A DNA stretch of 64,000 nucleotides from Druceiella hillmani. Lineage: Eukaryota > Arthropoda > Insecta > Lepidoptera > Hepialidae. Shown one piece after another: positions 43,979 to 57,040 of the stretch. The notes beneath the pieces are model-generated. The model made no database searches. It was given only the letters and a program-made list of their open reading frames with translations, and was not told the origin of the DNA. Position 1 is the first letter of the stretch. Each line of letters begins with the position of its first letter. The stretch spans positions 2,736,501-2,800,500 of the forward strand of contig JAYKKI010000077.1 in NCBI GenBank assembly GCA_039881145.1, read 5' to 3'. Made by a program: the position numbers and the translations under genes.

Positions 43979-46109
43979 GAATAACGCATTTCTACAAAAT
44001 TGACGCCAAACATATTTAACAAATATTTTTATTAGACGGAAAAAGATAGATTTTACAATTTTTTAAAAAATTTTCACGCTTAACAAAGAATTTTAATAAA
44101 ATTTTGCAAATATATATTGAATATCCCAAGGTAAAATAGACTATATATAATTATATTTTCGTATATAGAAACAGTCAATATAAAAGGCTAAAAAATAATT
44201 CTTGGGCAAGAGAAGTTGAGTGCAATAAATTTCATTTTAAAAATAGGCGTGATTCATTCAGCATGAAAAATTCAATAGTTAATTTTACGACATTTCAGTT
44301 CAAACCAACAGCAACCCGCCGCAATGGACTGCGGCAAACATTAAAAGTCAGATCTGGTAAATCGTGTTAAAAATAAAACCTGTCTCCTAATTAAAACTTT
44401 AATTCTATGCCTATTTCTTTTAAAAAAGTTACTTACATTTTCTTAATCCCGCACCTGAAATCAAGATCAGATCTATTTGAACAAAATCCCGCGCGCGTCC
44501 GATTTTACTACGCTGAACTAAATGTTTATAGTAACTTGTCGACTGAAATTTAAATATTTTATTATTTCATAAGAATAATTTTATTGACTATACTACGAAG
44601 ATATAAGTTTGGAAACAAATTATGCGAGCTTAACTTTCGCGCATGTCGTTTTTAATCGCCTTTTGGGTTGATTTTGATGAAATCATGAATGTTTCCATTC
44701 CATCTATCAGTAGCAATTAAGTTGAATTTAATTGTACCAAATTCTTAATAAGTTCTTTAAGCAAATGTCTAGACAGATCACTTTTAAATGAACAAACAGT
44801 AGCTACTTACATATTAATATGTAAATATTGTGAAATACGTGAATAATACGTTTATACCCTATATTAATGTATTGAATTAAATTCGATTTAATTTAATTTT
44901 TTTTCAACATAAACATTGTGTTCCCTTGTTGAAAGCATATAAAATGATAAAAAACCGAAACAAAAAAAAATTAAATACAATATACAAATATCCAATTTTA
45001 TCATACAATATTGAAATTATATTTATGTATACTAGCTTGATAAGTTAGAGTAATGACTCCAGCCATTTTTGTCGTTTATATAATCGTCAATTTTATAAAT
45101 CGCTTTTTTGAGAAACTGAGTCTTAATAATGTCTTTAAAACGTTTTTCTGATGATTTCAATACATCTTCTGTTATTTTGATATAGAAGCCTATACACTGC
45201 CCTAGAAATAAACTATCAACCTTTGTGAGTCTGAAATTGGGAATATCCAGTTTATTTTTATTTTTAGTGTTGTAATTGCGACAATCAGAATGTTTACAGT
45301 GAAGTAATTGTTTTTTCCTTACATATTAAATATTTTCAAAAATATGTCGTGAAGGTAAAGTGAGTAGATTAATTACTTTAAATAGTTTCTCTAAGCGAAT
45401 GTCGAGAAATCAATTTCTAAAATAATTTTTCAATATTAACAACCCGCCCTACAACAACAGCCTACCCAAAACAATCTTAAGTGTAATACCAAGATTATCT
45501 TCAATTATAAATGGTGTTAGTTTTTCCAAATTAAAATTCACTCCTGAATCTTTATGATTTAACTAATAATAAATGTAAAAAAAAATAAATAACATTATTT
45601 TATTTCTTTTTTTGTTTGTTTTCTTTATTTTTTTTTGTGCTTAAATATAGGTTATTCACAACAATCAACGTTAATTCTTACTATTTCTAAAAATAACGTA
45701 CCTTCTTCCTCTGGCTTCCTCTTCTTCCTGTTCGTCATAATAACACTTAATTTGATTAAACTACTTGTCCTGGTAACACTTTGAAATTTTTAACGTTCGA
45801 CATTTACTTTAAGACATTTTATGAAAATTCTATATTGAAACGTATGTGTATAATTTAATAATCAATAGGTTCGTTATAATTGACGTGTAAGTTACAACCT
45901 AAACGTGAAAATATAATTTAGAGGCTCTCTACTCCAATAAAAGCAACACCAAATATTTTGTACAATTTTACGATTATATACATGAAAAATAATTCATTTC
46001 AAAGAAATAAAGTATTACAAAACATTATCTGTGTTCCAAGTATAAAAAAAATAATTTGAGAAAGTTAAAAAAAATTAATTAAGCTTAATAGAATAGTTAC
46101 AAACAACAT
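43979..46109. other. No recognised feature
   Basis: AT-rich sequence downstream of Gr gene 2. Nothing recognised. Confidence 0.5.
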
Positions 46110-46504
46110 TCAATCCAAATTAGCAAACTGAATCACAACGATAATATATGTCGCTGTTAAGCCCAGAAAACTTAATAGCAGATGCATGCGTATGTTGAAC
46201 ATATGGAATACGGTAAGTTGACCTGTTTTGTTCCTATTTAGCAGATCTCGTACTAATTTCAGCTCTCTTTTATTTTCAGTAGCTGCAAACAAATAAATAG
46301 CCTTTACATGTCTGTGTATGTGGATGGTGAAAAAAGGGCAGTTTAATTTGCCTTGGTTTTAATTTGCGTGCTAAGCGAACAAACTGTTAATTACAGATCA
46401 TTAAACATTTGTTAACGAAAGGTATATTGGACATCGTAATACATGGTAAAGTACATCCTCATGTGACAAAAATGCATATCATCGTAAATCTAACATATTT
46501 TATA

Positions 46505-46582
<78 letters not shown>

Positions 46583-47898
46583 TGATGTAGATATTATAAA
46601 AGAATCGATTGTAATAAATACATACAAAGATTACCACCGATTACAAACTCCACCAAATATGATTTCGTTTTTTCTACTTCTGCATATAGTTTTTCGCCAA
46701 TAGTGCATATTGCAATCGTCGAGATCACGTAGTGAAAAATGCGCACTAGTCCAAATGCGATGAAATTGTCATAGTTCTGCAAAAATAACATTTTTCCTTT
46801 ACATATGATGTATAAAAATATGGTCTCGGCACAAAATTAACAAAAATGATTGACTAAACCAATATATTTTTAAACACACCATGTCTGTAAATTAAAATTA
46901 TTACAAAAAAAGTGCGAGTGATTTATTTACATATATTTGAAAGACAAGAATATTATTTCTTCTAACTCACTTTAAATTTGATGTGCTCCAAAACTCTTTT
47001 AAGGCTCATTAATATCTTGTAAAACGTCAAGAAGAAATGTAGAAACACCTGGGATGAAATATAAAGTTTAAATATTAGACTAACCAATGACACTGAAAAT
47101 TTGAACATTCATGTAAATATACCTTACCTGACACTCAAATATGCAATTGAAAAATTGACATAAATCCACAAATGTTACGAATACAGCTGATAAATTTGAT
47201 ATAGTTTTATTTTTAAAAGGCAAAATAAAAAGCCGATCATTTGAATTATCATCTTGAGAATTGGTGTTTGCAGTACATCGATGTAATACGGCGAATTCAG
47301 TTTGGAGGTTTGTCGTTTCAAAAAATGAATTAACCAAGTGCATGCGCTGCTTCAAACCATAAACAAGAGTGAAGAGGAGTAACATTTCCAAGTCAAAAAG
47401 AACATCATTAGCAGTGTTATGTAAGTAATGCGACATGAAAATAATTTCCAAGTTGTTGTATTTATAACAAAATAAAATCAAACTTATCAAATGATAAACA
47501 CAAATAGTGATAATTAAAATAACATTTCGGAGCTTGTCATGCTTGAGCATGTTATTTAGGTAAGGGGTAGGAAATTGGTCATCTATTTTGTTAATTTGCC
47601 GTATTATATTGTTATACACGTTCTTTTTCCACAATACATTTGCTCCCATTAAATATACTCCATAACTAATTTCAACGAAGTTGCATGACGATCCTGGGTT
47701 CCAAAATTCAAAATACGTAACATGATAGATGGACATAACAGCCAACATTAAACAAATCCTGGCGCAGCAGAATATTGTGAAAGAAATTTTGTTGCATGTC
47801 CCGGCACCGAATAAACTTTTACACAATGTAATATGATAGAGGGTATCTTTAATATTAACATTTAACATTTCTACATCGGATATTTTAATACTGGGCAT
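46110..47898 (-). CDS. Insect gustatory receptor, gene 2 (intact, 4 exons)
   Basis: Predicted 390-residue Gr-family taste receptor channel. Exons are 47898-47128 (257 codons), 47048-46971 (26 codons), 46776-46626 and 46282-46110, with phases 0, 0 and 1. It starts MPSIKISDVEMLN, and DTLYHITLCKSLFGAG replaces the DTLWP block of its paralogs. Exon 1 keeps FDLEMLLLFTLVYGL, HLVNSFFE and ILPFKNKTISNLSAVF. Exon 2 ends at a GTGAGT donor. Exon 3 reads GEKLYAEVEKTKSYLVEFVI; I chose the GTATGT donor because it gives nearly the same exon length as the paralogs, while an alternative GTAATC donor nine bases earlier would remove three residues. The last exon reads GQLTVFHMFNIRMHLLL and ends TYIIVVIQFANLD then stop. 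A TA microsatellite lies in the last intron. It is the most divergent of the three intact genes. Confidence 0.92.
46499..46584. repeat. (TA)n microsatellite in Gr gene 2 intron 3
   Basis: About 85 bp of TA dinucleotides with two ACA interruptions, between the third and fourth exons of the receptor. Confidence 0.95.
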
Positions 47899-49820
47899 TG
47901 TTGTTTATGTCAATGGTATTCAGGTGAGAAATAGTTTGAAAGCGTACAAGTTTTGATGGCAACTGATTAGTTTACGAATAACCTATGGTTAATAAATTAA
48001 AAGAAAGGAATTGCATTTATGACGGCCATAGCCATCAATCATCAATTTGTTCCAGTTCATTGGTACTGAAGGACGAATATATTTTGGTGGTTCTCAATAA
48101 AATACTTAACAACGTCAAATGCGTAAAAGAGAAAAATAATACAAAATCGATATTGTTTGTATTAATTTTAATAATATCTAGTCATAAAGGTCATATCCAC
48201 CATTAATCAGTCTATTAGTACGAAATATGAAGAATGATGAAAATAGTGCAGTTAATAAAGAACTTATTTTAAAATAACAAAATCTTGCTGAATATTTATT
48301 AAAACGTTATTTATAACGACATTTTGATCTGGAATCGATTTCGCAATTCCATCAATTGTGGTAATCTCAAGTCACAACTTCGAGGAAATATCAAGATATA
48401 GCATGATACCTGTGATAACTATATGACATGTGTACGTGTTTTACCGATACATGTCACTCTACCCCTTTACTTCTTCTCCACGTCGCGCAGCACGCCCCAT
48501 CCAATTCTTCCCCACACCTACAGAGTGGCTGTCATTGTGATGCTGCTTATAATTCTTCGTGCCTATCGGTGATCAAGGACATATGTCAAGCATTAATATA
48601 GCTTATTAATCTGAGTTTCTACCTTAATAAATTATATTCTCAATATAAGCGAACAGACGTTGCGTTTTATATAGACATATATATGGAGATGGATATACAC
48701 ACATAATACACATGTATTGTCATGATAATTCTTAAGGTACATTTGCTCTCCACATATTTTGAGTTAATATATCTCAAAAACCAAAAATTTAAAATAATTT
48801 TTCTAAAGATTTTTGAGTTGGTCATATAAAATCAAAATTATTTTTACCATCTTACATACTTTTCAAAGTGGACGACAAAAAACACTCAAAATCAACACTG
48901 CGTATACGGGTGTTAGTATGACAGATTGTCTACCAATAATATTGGCAGAAACAAAAGGGTATTGTCCCATTTTACGAAATATAAACCTTTACATGAGTCA
49001 CTACTTTTTTAATCATAACCATATGTTTGCTAATTTTATACTCTCTATTAATTAGTTATTCTGCAACCTCTTTTCTTACATATCATGGGAAGAAAATGCA
49101 ATCGTTTAACTTGTACTTTTAAAAGTATTAATTTTTATTGATAAATTATTACCAACCCCTGATATCACGTTTGGCCAACTTATCAACATAACAGTCAACA
49201 TAAATTAGATTAGTTGTATAAAAAAAGTGTCACAGATTTTATAAAATTATTTATCTAAATGAGTATATAATTTAAAGCTGACTGATAAAAACTACTTCAT
49301 TATTTTATGTGGGTATATATACAAAATCATTGAAAAATGAACCCATATAAAAATAAAATATTTCTTGTTATTTATTATTTAGTCAATCAATATATTCAGT
49401 ATAGAAATATACTTCTTTTCAATAAGAGGAAGTGTAATGAACATAACAAATCATAAAATATCCTGGCTACTTTTGAATGACAAGAATAACGCTAAATTGA
49501 AAAAAAACATGAATCTCATTTCTTTTTTATTTAATCATTTATCGGCGAATATCGACTTAATATTTTGCCCAACTCAAATACATATGGTAATAGTCATGAC
49601 ATGAGCAAAGCAACCGACAGTACGATTTCCTGCAAAGAAATTACACCAATAGCTTAGGATAGAGTTAATTTATTCACTTTGACTCGAAGATTGTTCATCA
49701 TAAAATATACTCGTATATGTGAAATATTCACGTCCTGATGTATGCCTAGACTTAATGTAACCTCTTAGTGGGACTAAATGATTACCTCTAATGTGCAGTA
49801 TAAGTTAGTTCTGAATATAC
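47899..49820. other. No recognised feature
   Basis: Upstream region of Gr gene 2 and beyond. Short plus-strand frames at 47985-48206 and 48813-49055 lack support. Confidence 0.45.
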
Positions 49821-50420
49821 CTCGACTTCATAAACACCTTGTTCTACATTATGTTCATCGTAATAAGAACGAGCCTCTGTATATGATAGGATCCTAAAGA
49901 AACCAGCTTTAATTCGTTTCCATTGAAGCGTTTAAAAAGTGTCAAGTTGAAAAAGATTCGCATTAATACTCCTCAACACGGCTCTTCATCCGTTTAAATT
50001 ATATTCAAATATAAACTGACTCAAATAGTTAGAGCTGTACATGCGTGAGATAGCATTTTCGGCAATTTCTGTTGCATAAGGATCTTCAATTACTTTATGG
50101 AAATTTTTCTAAAAGTTCAGCAGCAGCTCTGAAATCGAGCAGAAGCCTTTTTCAAAAAAAGCTTGTTTAATCAATTTAACGTCCTATTTTTAAACCTTCC
50201 ATTCACAAATTGCACAACCTGTAAATCGTAACGTATCTGTTTCTATTACCTCGGAGAATACTTAGTTGAATTTCTCCATCAACTCTAGTTTCATTTATAT
50301 ATACCTTGAAACCTAAAACCACTGAACGGAGAATGGTTTCTGTAAAACCACGGTCCAAGTTAAGGACATAATTTTTAGGAAAATATTGATGCAAGCAATT
50401 TTCAATTGAGATTAATGTTT
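49820..50420 (-). pseudogene. Unidentified coding remnant
   Basis: The minus strand shows open stretches separated by a few stops and frameshifts: VLNLDRGFTETILRSVVLGF, then VYINETRVDGEIQLSILRGN, then KVIEDPYATEIAENAISRMY, and finally LSYTEARSYYDEHNVEQGVY. The mixed charged composition over about 550 bp is unlike the AT-rich background and suggests a decayed gene or transposon ORF. I do not recognise the family. Confidence 0.35.
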
Positions 50421-50456
50421 AATTTGCTTCAGTTTGTATTGCGGCGTAGGATGCAG

Positions 50457-50518
<62 letters not shown>
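50457..50518. repeat. (TA)n microsatellite
   Basis: About 60 bp of TA dinucleotides with two interruptions. Confidence 0.94.
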
Positions 50519-51079
50519 GACATCTCCATCACAACGGAATAACATAAATGATTACGTAAAATTATGAAATTTATGCAGACTATATGTTTTTTTTTGTACT
50601 TACAGTTTTAACATTTTTGGATAAACATCTGGGTGCTAAACGTCTGTGCGCCATGGAATTTAAACGAACTGGCGAATACCTAGTATGAATCAAGCATAAA
50701 GTACGAGTATTTGGAATACTAGCTTATTCAACAGTACGACATGTGACGGATATGAATTGTTTGCTTGGAATGTTTTTTATTTCATTCTTTCCGAAGAATT
50801 GATTCATTCACGGATTACAATATATGTCCCACACTTCTGTTCTGTTCTATTCTGAAATTTTATTTTTTTCAAAATTACTACAAATTATTATTAACAAATC
50901 AATAACATTTTGTTAACATAATCATTTTGTTCCGGTATCGGTGCCATGATGACGCAACTAAGGCAAAAGGAATGTTTTTTTACCCATACTCTGTAAAATG
51001 AAACTTGCGAAAAAAATTCACCACCACTTTTTATGGAGAGGAGTTACTTACATAAAAACTTTTATAATATAGTAGCCGT

Positions 51080-51145
<66 letters not shown>

Positions 51146-51153
51146 CACATATG
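51080..51153. repeat. (TA)n microsatellite
   Basis: About 70 bp of TA dinucleotides ending in a short CA-containing tail. Confidence 0.94.
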
Positions 51154-51465
51154 TAAGTATAGATTTTTTATGGTGTAATATTCAAATAGCACTATAACAA
51201 CCCTGTCCCCCCTCCTTTTCTATCTTTCTCTGCCTTTTAGCTCTTACTATATACCAACGAATAGCCCTTACTAAGATTAAGATTGTCAAAGTAATTTTAT
51301 TTCTTTCACATGTATTGAAATTTTAACCAATATTTCTTGCACACAAATTTTTTTACTATCGTAAAAGTACGATTTTTAACACAATTTTTGATAAGATTTT
51401 TGGCAGAAACATAATAAGAAACACATTGCTGAACGTAGAGATTTTAAAATATTTTTTTTAAAAAA

Positions 51466-51467
<2 letters not shown>

Positions 51468-51543
<76 letters not shown>

Positions 51544-51575
51544 ATATATATATATACATGTGTGAGTGTGTGTGT
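51468..51575. repeat. Compound (TA)n/(TG)n microsatellite
   Basis: TA array with TGTA interruptions, running into TGTGTGAGTGTGTGTGTAC. The long Tyr/Ile/His open frames on the minus strand here are artefacts. Confidence 0.94.
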
Positions 51576-54049
51576 ACATTTTGCTGTACTATAATATTGT
51601 CCACGAATATAAATAAATTTGAATTTTTTTTTGCTAAAGAATTTTTGAATCGGAGTCTAGTTAACACTTCTGTGCTATCTCATGTACACGCACATCCACC
51701 CACATAGATGACTGCTTGTGACTTGGAACTGTCTCCAAAAATTGTTAGCAGTAGCAGTCTTTTGTAATATTATTTAGGTTTTAACCCGATGCAATTCCCA
51801 ACCGAGAACTTGTATTTTCATCTTTATATTTTCAGTGCAGTTTTTATTGGTGCGTATTTGTAGTAAATTCATTTATATTTTACAAAATGTGTTATTTCCT
51901 AAAATAAAAATACAATATAACATCATTAGCCCAATAATAAAACTGATTGTCAAACTATGCAAGGTTTGCATGAACAAGAAGTGTTTACTTACGTAAGTAA
52001 CAAGAAAATAGTAATTTCCCATTTCAATCCACATATTTATTTTGTTCAATCTAATCTATTTAGATGTTCTCATTCATTGCATCATTCCTGCCGACTTCAA
52101 CAGACGTACTCAGATAGACCTGCTCAACTTTCAATCCACTTCGAACAATAATTATAAGTGGCTTTTTAAACTATTATAATTAAATTTTGTTTCTTAAGGT
52201 TGCAGATCTTGAAGCGGTCTACAAAGCTCATAAACTTTTAAAAATCTGTTTCACTATTATCTGATTAATCCTTTCACAAAATGATGATTTCAGGGAGTAT
52301 CCTGCTTTAATTGTTAAGAAGGTCGTAACTTTACGGCCCTCATGTGAAATAGTAAATTAAATTGACGAGGTCTTCAAAGATAGAGTCTACTCGAAAGATG
52401 CAACCAAGATGGCGATAATACGCTAGGAGACATATTTCAATAACACAACACATCGGTCACTGGTTATCGTATAATGGGGGGATTAAACTTACAAGACAAT
52501 TTTGCCCGTGAATTTTTAACTGATCTCACACCCATCATCTTGCCATTCAACTTTTTAAAAGTAATATATATTCTAGAATAAAAAAAGCCAGATAAACAAG
52601 AAAAAGTTTACACGAAGAATTTAAATGGGAATTCACCAAAACAAAAAAATCAATCTCTGAAAAAGAAGATAAGAAGAAAAACATCCATGTTCAAGCGTAA
52701 ATTCACGAAAAAGTAAATGAGGAGAAAATATTTCAAAAGACATTAAAGATCGAGAAGATCTTCACAGCTAGTGGGAAGATGGACTGAAAAAAAATAGAAA
52801 TTACACTCACAACAAATGGGGTGAAGCTAGTCATGAAGGGAATTCGGAACTGAAAATACACACGTGTCGCTATAATATAATGATCGAAATACAGAAATGT
52901 TCAAAGTGCGACAAGCTGATTCACTTTGCTATTTGTATTTATTTTGCTAACGGGAGTTTTCTATCGAAAAAGAGCGAACACATTAACAAGAAAATTTAAA
53001 ACGAGTCCTCGAGAATTTTTTTTTTATTTCTGCTAAAAATTTAAAAATATTGATGTGGGTAATACGGATTTATTTAAATTCCAAAGTGTGATCCTTTAGG
53101 CAAAAAGAACATTTGTGGGCGATCTATTGTAAAGAAACCTTGTTCATCCATTTCCGGGTGCCACCTTCTGTAGCAACGATATTACTTTTCTGTATAAAGG
53201 AACCAAGTAAAATTTTAGTTATTTTGGAGATTAAGGCCACATCTAATGTAATTGTGGAAACTCGAAAATACAAAATGACTCAAAAAATATATTCATAAAT
53301 AAAAAGGGTTTTTTTGCCAAACATCGCAGCGCCTCTGCTTGTGATAATAAAATAAGTAAGTTATTGACGATTTTACATTTATAATGTTTTTCTGATAATT
53401 CTGATTGCGATAGAAAATTATAGTTCTCTCGTTTATATTATGTATTTTTTTCTGGTTATATTAAAATAATTTTTAATATATTAAAAGAATTTTTGAAATG
53501 AAAAATCAAAATTAAGTAATTGAGATCAGCAAACAAAACGCTTAAATTGGCCCATCAATGATCACCATTCAAGGATGATTGTGGTTTACTTCACCGAATA
53601 TCGGCGTACATTTGTAGTCTTCTAGTATTACTATAAAGGTCTCTTACTGTTATTATATCCTATGATATGAAAACCTGTGTTTATATGCCATATCACTAGC
53701 TACTCAGTATTATTTAATTTATTTGAAATAATGTGACTCAATGAGAGGAAGCAAGTTTATTGTCCTTCATACCGCACCCACCTAAGAGGGGCCCTCACAA
53801 TTATTCTTATTAACTAGACTTCATATTAACTTCATAATTTAAGTACAATATTACGAAACTACGTTTTTGGTTGGATTGAATACATTATTAATGCTCATTA
53901 TATTAATATTTGATCTAAATTAATCCATTTCATTACCGAAATGAAAACAGAATATCTATCTGTCTGTCTTCCCAAATAAAGATGTTTTGACTTTCCAATC
54001 ATAAATTCATTTCATTGAACTGACCTTATCACAAAGCTAGAATTTAAAA
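51576..54049. other. No recognised feature
   Basis: Short plus-strand frames at 51957-52151 and 53113-53298 have no support. Nothing else was recognised. Confidence 0.45.
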
Positions 54050-55618
54050 ATGCCAGAGAATAAGATTTTTCCACTCGTACAAAATTATCAAGACGTGACA
54101 TTTAAAATTACGTTCCAACCTATATTCAGATTCAAGGCTTTAATTGATGTATTCAAAAAGTTTAAAAATATTTCAAAATTTTTATCCAAAGTTTAAGTTG
54201 TCTATAGTTTCATAATTGTTACAAAGCATGTTGTAATGTTTATGTGGAAAAACTTTTTAACCTCAGTGCTGCTGAACGATACCGCATACTTAATTTTAAA
54301 AGAATTAATTAAAATACAGAAAATATATATGAATCCTATCTGATGTCTCAGTGTAATTTGTGGACAAGTGTTGGTGAACCAAATATTTGTTCATTTTGAT
54401 AAAGTCGATCCACTTTTTGAGCTAGGGAGACGTTTCTCATTGATTAGGTAAGACACAGTTGTTTTTGTCGTTTTTAAAATAGTTAATACTATTTTCGTGA
54501 ACCATTAACCATTATCCTTGATCGATTCGGGCATGGTTTTCCAAAAAAATTTTGGCTGATTTTATCGGTGAAATAACTCACTCATTTACAGTATCAAAGG
54601 AACTGCAAAATTAATTGATTATTTCCTAGAAAATACGAAATTAAGCCAGAATACTCATAGACAAAACATCTTTGTCGATCATCGATATACGGCGATTAAC
54701 CTAACTTAATTTGCCTTTGACTCAGTCAGTCTTAGTCTTCTTTATACTTTTGAGGTGATTCCGCAGGCATTTTAATAAAGTGTTTCAATTTCATGGTTGT
54801 AATTAACGAGCGTCATTCTTTTTAAACTTATTGTGGTGCGTTTAGGTAATATTTTCCTTTTATTTACCGTTATATAATATACGGTAAGTGATGTTTATTA
54901 ATTTTTCTATATGTGTTTATAATAGTTTTTATAGTAATATAATGTCATTTACTGAAAATTATAGACTCTACTCGCTTCAATAGCAATACCGTAAGCATTC
55001 ATCTATTTATCCACATTCGTGTATTTTGTATTTTTTATTTTACATATTTCTAACCGGCTATCATTACATAATTAATTCATCTTGGCTTTTGCATCACTTA
55101 ATAATTATGGTTGTTAAAAGTGAAGTAAAAAGTACCAGGACCTGCTTGATAACATTTTGTGCTGACAACCGAATTTTTAAATATTTTAGTGAATGGTACA
55201 CTCGGGCTTGCTTGAAGCCTTATGTGGAGTCGTGGATTTGTTGTAGAGTTATTAGTGTAGAAATTTATTTGAAACTAATTAGTTTTACTGATACATAAAA
55301 AGGAAATATTCTACCTAGCTACACTACCATACAACTTTCAAATATAGAATAGGAAGTTAATTTATAGGTCGATAAGTTACCTGAAAGTATGTATTATGCA
55401 TTACTTCATTTATTAATAACTTACCATTAATTTACAGCTCCTAATGTTCGCGACCATTTGAAGATACTACGAGATTTTAGGGAAGCAAAAGATCTGGGTC
55501 AGTTCACGATTCTTCATCTAATCTCCACTCCTCTCTCCTCCTCGACTTTGTGGGGTTTACCGTGACGCACAAAATAGCGGCTATTCAGTTCGTTAATTTA
55601 AATTATAAAAGTTTTTAA
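54050..55618 (+). pseudogene. Gustatory receptor pseudogene psi-B
   Basis: Decayed paralog of intact Gr gene 1, on the opposite strand. It opens at 54050 with MPENKIFPLVQNYQD (gene 1: MPKNKIIVLGQNGQD) and stays readable to about codon 48. Later matches in shifting frames are FVHFDKVDPLFELG, FKIVNTI, KLIDYFLENTKLSQNTH and FRRHFNKVFQFH. Exon 2 ends before GTAAGT near 54884. Exon 3 is readable as INSSWLLHHLIIMVV and ends TFCADNRI, but its donor is mutated (TTTAAA where gene 1 has GTGAGT). The last exon starts at 55438 after TTTACAG (PNVRDHLKILRDF, then DLGQFTILHL). It shifts frame and then reads DFVGFTVTHKIAAIQFVNLN before a stop. The TY of the signature is TH. Stops, frameshifts and a lost splice donor show it is dead. 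Confidence 0.9.
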
Positions 55619-56450
55619 TTTAGTTTTTTATTGTAAAGAGCGGTAAATAAATTGGGGAACATTTTGATATTAGGAGTTAAAATTCAAATGTAGACAATAA
55701 AATTCCCAAGCGACATCTAGCAATTTCGTTTCTTCAGAATGTTTAATATTTTTAGATATTGGAAACTTTAGTCAGAATAAAGTATGTTTTTTAAAGTGAA
55801 ATGTTAACTTTTAAATTTTGATAATTTTGTGTGCTCAAATAGCCTTGTTATATTTAATACAATAAATAGTATTGTATATAGTAAAACTAAACTTAATAAG
55901 TTGTGATTGAAAAGACTCAATCTTGATCTATTAGCATTACGAAGATTTTCGTTTTTTCTACTGGGCCTGAAAGATTTACACAGAATCGATCTTGTATAAA
56001 ATTAAAGTTTACAACATATTCGCTATTGTGGGGAATATTTTAACCTATATATTATTTAAAACAGATAATACCAATGTTTATATGTTTCCATAAGCTTGTA
56101 TTGTTGAGACAAGTATATTCAATTATATTTTCCATAATAACAACGTGCACCCTTGACTACTTTTATGATGAAAAATAATATTCCTATACTTAATATGGAA
56201 ACGCATCAATATGTGCAAGAACTCTTCTTGTTTTACATGATCTAATATGAGTAAATAGTGAACAGTATATTTAAAACCATTTCTAAAGTAAACATTTGGC
56301 CTATAGTTGCTTTTAATTACGCAGCGGAAGATCGCACCAAAATTATATATACACAACAATTGTAAGGTATTTATTTGAATATGCAATGTATTCAAAAAAC
56401 ATTTGAATTCTTTTTAAATGTGTGAACTTTGAGACAGCGTGATTCAAAAT
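55619..56450. other. No recognised feature
   Basis: AT-rich sequence after psi-B. A minus-strand open frame at 56123-56395 has no domain and is probably chance. Confidence 0.45.
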
Positions 56451-56497
56451 GTACATAGTTCCATTTAAAGATAATTTAATCAATATTAAATATAACT

Positions 56498-56660
56498 CAG
56501 CGTCTTCCGGCCACCATGTACGGGAAGACGTAAGTAGGGCGTCTCCCGCTAGGACGACAGACGACCTGGTACAGGTCCGCAGGAAGACGTTGAACGCAGG
56601 TTCGATCTTTGTGGGAATCTATGACAGGCTCCTGTTCAACATTGTACGTTATTAGAGATG
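56498..56660 (+). mobile_element. Possible LINE ORF2 C-terminal remnant
   Basis: A GC-rich island reading SRASPARTTDDLVQVRRKTLN and then AGSIFVGIYDRLLF. It resembles, with frameshifts, the GRPP..W.DDL.....W......R......EAY stretch at the C terminus of many insect LINE polymerases. Only about 150 bp is left and the match is from memory, so the call is tentative. Confidence 0.35.
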
Positions 56661-56852
56661 GCACTCCATACATGTAACTGAGGGATGAAAAAATCCAGTG
56701 CACATAGGTGTGTGGAATATTGTTAGATAGGTCTTCAAAATTGTACAGATATTGAATATGTTTGGCATTAATTTTATGGAAATTGATTATAATTCACAAT
56801 TAAATAAAACTACGTGATGTAGTATTCTTTCTACTTTTTGTTAAGTTCTTTA

Positions 56853-56895
56853 CCACGACTTAGGTTTCGTTGTATTACAAAGTCTTGGAGGTAGG
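56853..56895 (-). ncRNA. Hammerhead-like motif, copy C (decayed)
   Basis: Minus strand; the GAAAC element and GTCGTGG are kept, but the CTGAAGA core is altered to CTCCAAGA. It should be inactive. Confidence 0.35.
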
Positions 56896-56943
56896 CTATC
56901 AGCAAGGAATTCTTATAATAATCAAAGAATCTTTGCTAATAGC

Positions 56944-56984
56944 CCACCTGAAGATGTTGTAATACAACGAAGCTAAGGTCGTGG
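56944..56984 (+). ncRNA. Hammerhead-ribozyme-like motif, copy D
   Basis: Plus strand: stem I strand CCAC, core CTGAAGA, one T, perfect 5-bp stem II GTTGT/ACAAC with AAT loop, GAA, short stem III (GCT/GGT with AA loop, wobble-rich), then C at the predicted cleavage position and stem I strand GTGG. The base after GAA is G instead of the usual A, so activity may be weakened. Confidence 0.5.
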
Positions 56985-57040
56985 TAAAGAACTTAAAGAA
57001 AGTAGAAATAATACCACATCACGTAGTTTCGTTTAGTTGT

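Larger units (their letters stand above)
56801..57040. mobile_element. Foldback of Penelope-like terminal repeats
   Basis: The left arm (56801-56920) is the inverted copy of the right arm (about 56925-57040); both contain the GTGGTAAAGAACTTAAAGAA-type sequence also found at 43911-43935. No coding sequence lies between the arms. It is a minimal inverted pair of the same pseudo-LTR that bounds the element at 42862-43978. Confidence 0.75.

Noticed and set aside
56123..56395. 90-codon minus-strand frame
   Set aside because: No domain, no splice context and AT-biased composition; likely chance.
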